This document shows positions 5,678-9,680 of a stretch of 9,680 nucleotides of DNA, one piece after another. Position 1 is the first letter of the stretch. Each line of letters starts with the position of its first letter. The notes below the pieces were generated by a model. It did no database searches and was not told the DNA's origin. It worked only from the letters and a program-made list of their open reading frames with translations. Source of the stretch: Lysobacterales bacterium (lineage in GTDB: Bacteria; Pseudomonadota; Gammaproteobacteria; Xanthomonadales; Rhodanobacteraceae); contig JAAFHE010000092.1 of NCBI GenBank assembly GCA_013298265.1, positions 1 to 9,680 on the forward strand, read 5' to 3'. The position numbers were made by a program, and so were the translations under genes.

Positions 5678-8212
5678 ATGAGGATCACGAAGGACTGCGC
5701 GCGTCGGCTGGCCGCTGCCCTGCTTGCGCTGCTGCTGGGCATGACCACGGCCCACGCGGTCGACACGGACAAGCCGCTCGCCGACGGCGAAGGCTGGCTT
5801 GCGGTGCTCATCGACAACGATGCCGACATTTCCTCGGTACGGTTCGACGGGCCGGGACTGTTCGGCGACGGACTCGTCAAAGATCTCGGCGACGGCCGCA
5901 ACGTACGGGTGCTGCGTGCGAAGGCGGGCAAATATCGCTGGTCTATGCTCAACCGGCCGAGCCAGTACATCGATCAGGCCGGGATGTATTTCAATGTCCC
6001 GCGCAACACGCAGTTCGAGTTCACCGTCGAGGCGGGCAAGCTGAACTACCCGGGCAACTTCATCGTCAGGACGACCGGGCTGCGTTCCCTCGTGTTCTCC
6101 CGCTCCAACCATGCGCTGCAGGCGATGATGGGGCTGGACCACACCTTCCCGGGCCTGCGCGGCAGGTACCCCTGGCGCAACGACGTCAGCTCGCCGGATC
6201 CGTTTGAGGCATTCGCCGCGGCCACTATCAAGCCCGACAGCTCGGCGGCGCTGCTGGCTTCCGGCGAAGCGGATGCACGCAAGACCGCTGCGGCGGAGGT
6301 GGACCAGAAGTTCGCCGACGCGTTCAACGACGTCTACGCAGCGCCGCGGGCGCTTTGGCCGCTGTTGAGTCCGGACGGCCGGCTGCTGGCGTTCAAGGAG
6401 CGGCGCGGTGACAACGAAGTCGCCGTCGTCGTCGACCTGGCCAGCGGCACGTCGCTGGACCTGACGGCCGTGCCGGGTCAGATCGATCGGCTGGCCTGGG
6501 GCGGCAACCGCGGCCTCTACGTCGGCGTTGTCGTGGAAACGGCCAAGGTCCTGGCGTCGGTGCAGGGCAAGTCCTTGAACGTGCCGATGGCGCTGGCCTC
6601 GGGACTGGAGTTCATCCGGCTCGGCGACGGTGAGCTCGCGGCCGGCAATCTGACGCGCCTGCACCTGCCCGGCGCGGTCTGGCTCGTCGATGCGCTCTAC
6701 GAAGACGGCGACAGCGGCATCGTCGCCCGCATCGACAGCCGCGGCGAGGCGCACGTCTTCGCCTTCGACGAAAAGGCGCGCAGCTTCGATGTCAAGGATT
6801 TCCGCAGCGAGCGGCGACTCGACAAGGGAATCGAGGACGCCTACGCGTTCTTCGTTGACGCCACCGGCGCGCTGCGCGGCGCCTTCGTGGCGGGCAAGGG
6901 CGGTACACATTCGGTCGCGGTGCGCGCGGACGATGGCAGGTGGACGGTGCATCCGCCGCTGCCAGGCAACATTAACCTGCGTGCGGTGACACTGAGTGCT
7001 GACGGCAAGAGCCTCATCGTGCTGACCGATTTTGAGCGCGAGCAGATCGAGATGGCATCGCTGGATCTGGCGAGCGGGCGCATCGGCGCGACCCTGGTCG
7101 CCGAGCCCGGTGCGGATCTGGTCGGCGCGGTGATCCGCACGCGCGACCGCGCCGTGATCGGCGGGAATTTCTACCGCAACGGCATGCTGCAGACGCGATT
7201 CCTGCCTGGCGACGACCAAGCCCTGCTGGCCGGTGTTTCCAAACAGTTTCCGGACGCCAATGTCGCGGTGTGGGACGACAGCCTGGATGGCAAGCGGCTC
7301 GTGCTGAGCGTCAGTTCGGAGACCGATCCAGGCAGCTATTACCTGTTCGATCGCGACGAGCGCCGCATCGAGAAACTCATTGATGCGTACGACCCGTTCA
7401 GGCACATCAAGCCAGTGGCTTCGACGGTATTCACCGTCAAGGCGGCCGACGGGCTCAACGTCGATGCCTTTCTGTCGCTACCCGCCGGCGTGAAGGGCAG
7501 CGCGCCGCTGGTCGTTATGCCGCACGGCGGACCGATCGGCGTAAGCGACCGGCGCGGCTTCGATCCGCTGGTGCAGATGCTCGCCAACAGCGGCTTCGCG
7601 GTGTTGCGCGTCAACTATCGCGGTTCCGGCGGTTCCGGCCGTGCGTTCGCGCAGGCTGGCTACGGCAAGTGGGGCCGCGAGATCGAAGCCGACGTGGCGC
7701 TGGCGCTGGATCACGCGCTGGCGAAATTCCCGCTCGACCGCGACCGCGTCGCGCTCTGGGGCGCGAGCTACGGCGGCTATTCCACGCTGATGGGCCTGAT
7801 CCGCGAACCCGAGCGCTACCGCTGCGGCGTGGCCATCGCGCCGGTCACCGATCTGCCGCTGCTGTTCAGTTCGAGCGACTGGGCCCGCGACCCGAATACC
7901 GTCGCGCTCATGAAGCGCATCGTCGGCGACCCGGACACGTCGCTGGTCGAACTGCGCGAGTACTCGCCGGCCTATCAGTTCCAGCGCCTGAAAAGGCCGC
8001 TGATGCTGATCCACGGCATGGCCGACACGCGCGTCTCGTTCGAGCATTCCTGGCGCCTACGCAGCCTGCTCGCCGCAACAGGCTCGCCGCCAGCCTGGCT
8101 GCCGCTGCCGGGCGCGGAGCATTCGCTGTCGCGAGTCAAGGACCGGCTGGCCGTGCACGTGGCCAGCGATGTGTTCTTGCGCGACTGCCTGGCGGCGAAG
8201 ACGCCACCGTAG
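5678..8212 (+). CDS. Secreted S9-family (prolyl oligopeptidase-type) serine peptidase with N-terminal beta-rich domain
   Basis: This 844-residue protein is exported through a Sec signal peptide (twin Arg at 9-10, hydrophobic 11-21, likely cleavage AHA27|V28). It should be a periplasmic or extracellular serine peptidase acting on peptides. The C-terminal alpha/beta-hydrolase domain (about 595-844) has HGGP (616-619), NYRGSGGSGRAF (646-657), nucleophile Ser697 in WGASYGGYS, Asp783 in HGMADTRV and His815 in GAEHSLS. This is a complete triad in S9 order. Residues about 215-590 look like the beta-propeller that gates the active site, beginning with LSPDGRLLAF (230-239). Residues about 35-170 are an additional beta-rich domain (YFNVPRNTQFEFTVEAGK) that resembles DUF2846-type lipoprotein domains and is not standard in S9 enzymes. 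The exact S9 subfamily (DPP IV-like or acylaminoacyl-peptidase-like) and cleavage specificity cannot be assigned from sequence alone. Confidence 0.94.
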   Translation: MRITKDCARRLAAALLALLLGMTTAHAVDTDKPLADGEGWLAVLIDNDADISSVRFDGPGLFGDGLVKDLGDGRNVRVLRAKAGKYRWSMLNRPSQYIDQAGMYFNVPRNTQFEFTVEAGKLNYPGNFIVRTTGLRSLVFSRSNHALQAMMGLDHTFPGLRGRYPWRNDVSSPDPFEAFAAATIKPDSSAALLASGEADARKTAAAEVDQKFADAFNDVYAAPRALWPLLSPDGRLLAFKERRGDNEVAVVVDLASGTSLDLTAVPGQIDRLAWGGNRGLYVGVVVETAKVLASVQGKSLNVPMALASGLEFIRLGDGELAAGNLTRLHLPGAVWLVDALYEDGDSGIVARIDSRGEAHVFAFDEKARSFDVKDFRSERRLDKGIEDAYAFFVDATGALRGAFVAGKGGTHSVAVRADDGRWTVHPPLPGNINLRAVTLSADGKSLIVLTDFEREQIEMASLDLASGRIGATLVAEPGADLVGAVIRTRDRAVIGGNFYRNGMLQTRFLPGDDQALLAGVSKQFPDANVAVWDDSLDGKRLVLSVSSETDPGSYYLFDRDERRIEKLIDAYDPFRHIKPVASTVFTVKAADGLNVDAFLSLPAGVKGSAPLVVMPHGGPIGVSDRRGFDPLVQMLANSGFAVLRVNYRGSGGSGRAFAQAGYGKWGREIEADVALALDHALAKFPLDRDRVALWGASYGGYSTLMGLIREPERYRCGVAIAPVTDLPLLFSSSDWARDPNTVALMKRIVGDPDTSLVELREYSPAYQFQRLKRPLMLIHGMADTRVSFEHSWRLRSLLAATGSPPAWLPLPGAEHSLSRVKDRLAVHVASDVFLRDCLAAKTPP

Positions 8213-8240
8213 GCGTAGACCCGGAACGCAGAGCATAGGC

Positions 8241-8257
8241 ACGCCGCGGTGCGGCGT
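8241..8257 (+). terminator. Hairpin after the S9 peptidase gene, weak terminator candidate
   Basis: ACGCCGC and GCGGCGT pair perfectly around a GGT loop, 29 nt after the peptidase stop codon. Only two T residues follow, so this is a poor intrinsic terminator. It may slow polymerase or protect the 3' end instead. Confidence 0.25.
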
Positions 8258-8340
8258 TCGATCGGCGAATCACTGTTGCCCGTTTCTCAACAACCTGCTG
8301 GGGCACAATGGCCGCCGGGGTAGCATGCGGAGTTCCGCTC

Positions 8341-9003
8341 ATGAAGGGATATCGGTTGGTGGCGGCTGGTCTGCTGCTCGCGACCGCGGCCTGCGTCGCA
8401 GGCTGCCAGAGCGCCTACTTCGGCGCGCTGGAGAAGATCGGCATCGCCAAGCGCGACGTGCTGCTCGACCGCGTCGAAGCGGCGCGCGGTTCGCAGGGCG
8501 AGGCGGAGCAGGCCTATGTCGATGCGCTGACCGCGTTCCGCGCGGTCGTCAGCGTCGAGGCGGGCGAACTCGAGGCGGTCTATCTGAAGCTCAAGGCCAG
8601 CCACGACGAAGCCGCTGCGCGGGCGCAGGCCTTCGGCGAGCGCATCAGCGCGGTGGAATCAGTGGCCGATGCCTTGTTCAAGGAATGGGAAGGTGAGCTT
8701 GCCCAGTACGGCGATGCGACGTTACGCGCGAAATCCAAAGCCCAGCTCGACCGCACGCGCAGCCGCTATCGCACCGTCGACCAGGCCATGCGCCGCGCCG
8801 AGGCGAGCTTCAGGCCGGCGCTGAAACTGCTCGGCGACCAGGTGCTGTACCTCAAGCACAACCTCAACGCCGCGGCGATCGGCGCGATCAAGGACGAGCT
8901 GCCGCGCCTGCAGGCCGATGCCGCCGGACTGCAACGCGACGTGCAGCGCGCGACGGCGGAGGCGGACCGGTTTCTCAAGGAGTTTCGCGTCGAGGCGAAC
9001 TGA
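8341..9003 (+). CDS. DUF2959-family lipoprotein of unknown function
   Basis: This 220-residue protein has a lipoprotein signal peptide: MKGYRL, a hydrophobic core, then VAGC with Cys22 as the likely lipidated residue (Cys18 is a weaker alternative). The mature part is almost entirely helical and charged, beginning YFGALEKIGIAKRDVLLDRVEAAR and containing LFKEWEGELAQY, MRRAEASFRPAL and DQVLYLKHNLNAAAIGA, all hallmarks of DUF2959. Heptad-like spacing suggests a long coiled coil in the periplasm. No enzymatic motif is present and the function of the family is unknown. The start at 8341 has GGAG 8 nt upstream; an in-frame ATG at 8308 would add 11 residues ahead of the signal peptide and is rejected. 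It is separated from the peptidase by 128 bp without a clear promoter. Confidence 0.92.
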   Translation: MKGYRLVAAGLLLATAACVAGCQSAYFGALEKIGIAKRDVLLDRVEAARGSQGEAEQAYVDALTAFRAVVSVEAGELEAVYLKLKASHDEAAARAQAFGERISAVESVADALFKEWEGELAQYGDATLRAKSKAQLDRTRSRYRTVDQAMRRAEASFRPALKLLGDQVLYLKHNLNAAAIGAIKDELPRLQADAAGLQRDVQRATAEADRFLKEFRVEAN

Positions 9004-9084
9004 GCCTCTACGCAGTCCCGGCGATCGGCAACCTGGGCGCCCCAGAAGACGGCGGCCTTACCCCCGCCTGTCCCGCTGGCGCAG

Positions 9085-9115
9085 TGGGCACCGCTCCCGC
9101 CTTCTGGCCTATAAT
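9085..9115 (+). promoter_or_regulatory. Promoter of the fructose-bisphosphate aldolase gene
   Basis: A perfect -10 box TATAAT is at 9110-9115, in a region otherwise very rich in G and C. The best -35 is TGGGCA at 9085-9090 with a long 19-nt spacer, matching four of six consensus bases. Transcription would start near 9122 and leave a leader of about 69 nt. The strong -10 suggests high, independent expression, as expected for a glycolytic enzyme. Confidence 0.55.
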
Positions 9116-9144
9116 CCGCGGCCCGCGACCCCCGGTCGGTCGCC

Positions 9145-9163
9145 ACGCGGCGCCGCGCCGCGT
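9145..9163 (+). promoter_or_regulatory. Perfect GC-rich hairpin in the aldolase leader
   Basis: The 19-nt palindrome has 9-base arms, ACGCGGCGC and GCGCCGCGT, around a single C, so as RNA it would fold into an 8-bp stem with a CCG loop. It ends 27 nt before the ATG, leaving the GGAG ribosome-binding site (9181-9184) exposed. There is no run of T after it, so it is not a normal terminator. A role in mRNA stability or a protein or DNA site are the main options. Confidence 0.5.
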
Positions 9164-9190
9164 CCCGGATTCAATCCCACGGAGTCATCC

Positions 9191-9680
9191 ATGAGCATCG
9201 AACAGCTGGAAAGCATTGCCCAGGCGATGGTCGCCCCGGGCAAGGGCATCATCGCGATCGACGAGTCGAATACCACGATCAAGAAGCGTTTCGACGGCGT
9301 CGGTATCGAATGCACCGAAGACACGCGTCGCGCCTACCGCGAAATGCTGCTGACCGCGCCGAACCTGTCCGATCACATCTCCGGCGCGATCCTGTACGAC
9401 GAAACGCTGCGCCAGTCCTCCCGCGGCGGCGTGCCGTTCACCAAGATCATGCTCGACCACGGCATCCTGCCGGGCATCAAGGTCGACAAGGGTCCGCATG
9501 CGCTGGCCGGCTTCCCCGGCGAGCTGGTCACCGAAGGCCTCGACGGCCTGCGCGACCGCCTCCGGGAATACGCGAACCTCGGCGCCAAGTTCGCCAAGTG
9601 GCGCGCCGTCATCACCATCGGCGAGGACATGCCGAGCTCCACCTGCATCGAAGCCAACTGCCACGCGCTGGCGCGCTATG
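9191..9680 (+). CDS. Class I fructose-bisphosphate aldolase (5' part; C-terminus beyond window)
   Basis: This gene encodes the glycolytic and gluconeogenic enzyme that reversibly splits fructose 1,6-bisphosphate into dihydroxyacetone phosphate and glyceraldehyde 3-phosphate through a lysine Schiff base. The visible 163 residues match eukaryotic-type class I aldolase closely: MVAPGKGIIAIDES (13-26, Asp24 equivalent to rabbit Asp33), KKRFDGVGIECTEDTRRAYREML (split as 31-42 and 43-53), GIKVDKG (95-101, Lys97 equivalent to Lys107), TEGLDGL, and FAKWRAVITIGE (134-145, Lys136 equivalent to Lys146), then HALARY. The Schiff-base lysine (Lys229 in rabbit) lies beyond the window. The start is well fixed by GGAG 6 nt upstream and by the family N-terminus. 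It is distinct from E. coli class I FbaB, which belongs to another branch. It has its own promoter, so it is probably not cotranscribed with the DUF2959 gene. Confidence 0.96.
   Translation, partial: MSIEQLESIAQAMVAPGKGIIAIDESNTTIKKRFDGVGIECTEDTRRAYREMLLTAPNLSDHISGAILYDETLRQSSRGGVPFTKIMLDHGILPGIKVDKGPHALAGFPGELVTEGLDGLRDRLREYANLGAKFAKWRAVITIGEDMPSSTCIEANCHALARY

Noticed and set aside
4690..5970. Minus-strand open frame (426 codons) opposite the diguanylate cyclase
   Set aside because: Composition is Arg/Gln/Ala-rich shadow sequence without motifs, and the plus strand carries an intact GGDEF enzyme.
5552..7405. Long minus-strand open frame (617 codons) opposite the diguanylate cyclase and peptidase genes
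   Set aside because: It has no recognisable domain and lies opposite well-supported genes. Long antisense frames are expected from GC-rich codon use.
8276..8309. Possible promoter TTGCCC/CACAAT ahead of the DUF2959 gene
   Set aside because: The spacer would be 22 nt and both boxes are weak, so it cannot be supported.
9033..9045. CTGGG-CGC-CCCAG hairpin after the DUF2959 gene as a terminator
   Set aside because: The stem is only 5 bp and no T-run follows.

Overview
This is high-GC proteobacterial DNA, most likely a gammaproteobacterium of the Xanthomonadales/Lysobacterales (Rhodanobacteraceae or Lysobacteraceae-like). The pointers are a DUF2959 lipoprotein (a mostly gammaproteobacterial family), a eukaryotic-type class I fructose-bisphosphate aldolase, and a short GGGAATT heptamer tandem repeat of a kind I associate with that order. 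No database was available, so the taxonomy is inference.

Left arm (1-3443, minus strand): one compact operon read right to left. It encodes a TetR-family regulator, an HlyD-type membrane fusion protein, an ABC ATPase and an ABC-2 permease that runs off the left edge. All three junctions overlap (11 nt, then two 4-nt ATGA overlaps), so the set is probably translated in a coupled way. Order and family match the E. coli cecR(ybiH)-ybhG-ybhF-ybhS-ybhR export system, but the ATPase here has one nucleotide-binding domain rather than two. An unusually AT-rich promoter/operator with a 9-bp direct repeat lies directly against the regulator start codon.

Middle spacer (3407-3738): this divergent region holds the tetR promoter, the heptamer tandem repeat and about 250 bp of non-coding sequence with small palindromes, possibly a dispersed repeat.

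Right arm (3739-9680, plus strand): five genes on one strand with short gaps (63, 55, 128 and 187 bp). They are a small alpha/beta hydrolase, a membrane-anchored diguanylate cyclase with a Lys/Ala/Ser-rich insertion and no I-site, a secreted S9-family serine peptidase with an extra N-terminal beta-rich domain, a DUF2959 lipoprotein, and the 5' part of class I fructose-bisphosphate aldolase. The aldolase has its own promoter with a perfect TATAAT and a leader carrying a very stable GC hairpin. The right-arm genes do not form an obvious pathway.

I saw no tRNA, rRNA, CRISPR array, transposase or phage gene. Nothing here looks like a wholly new system. The most unusual items are the peptidase domain architecture, the tetR operator/promoter layout, the structured aldolase leader and the repeat-bearing spacer.
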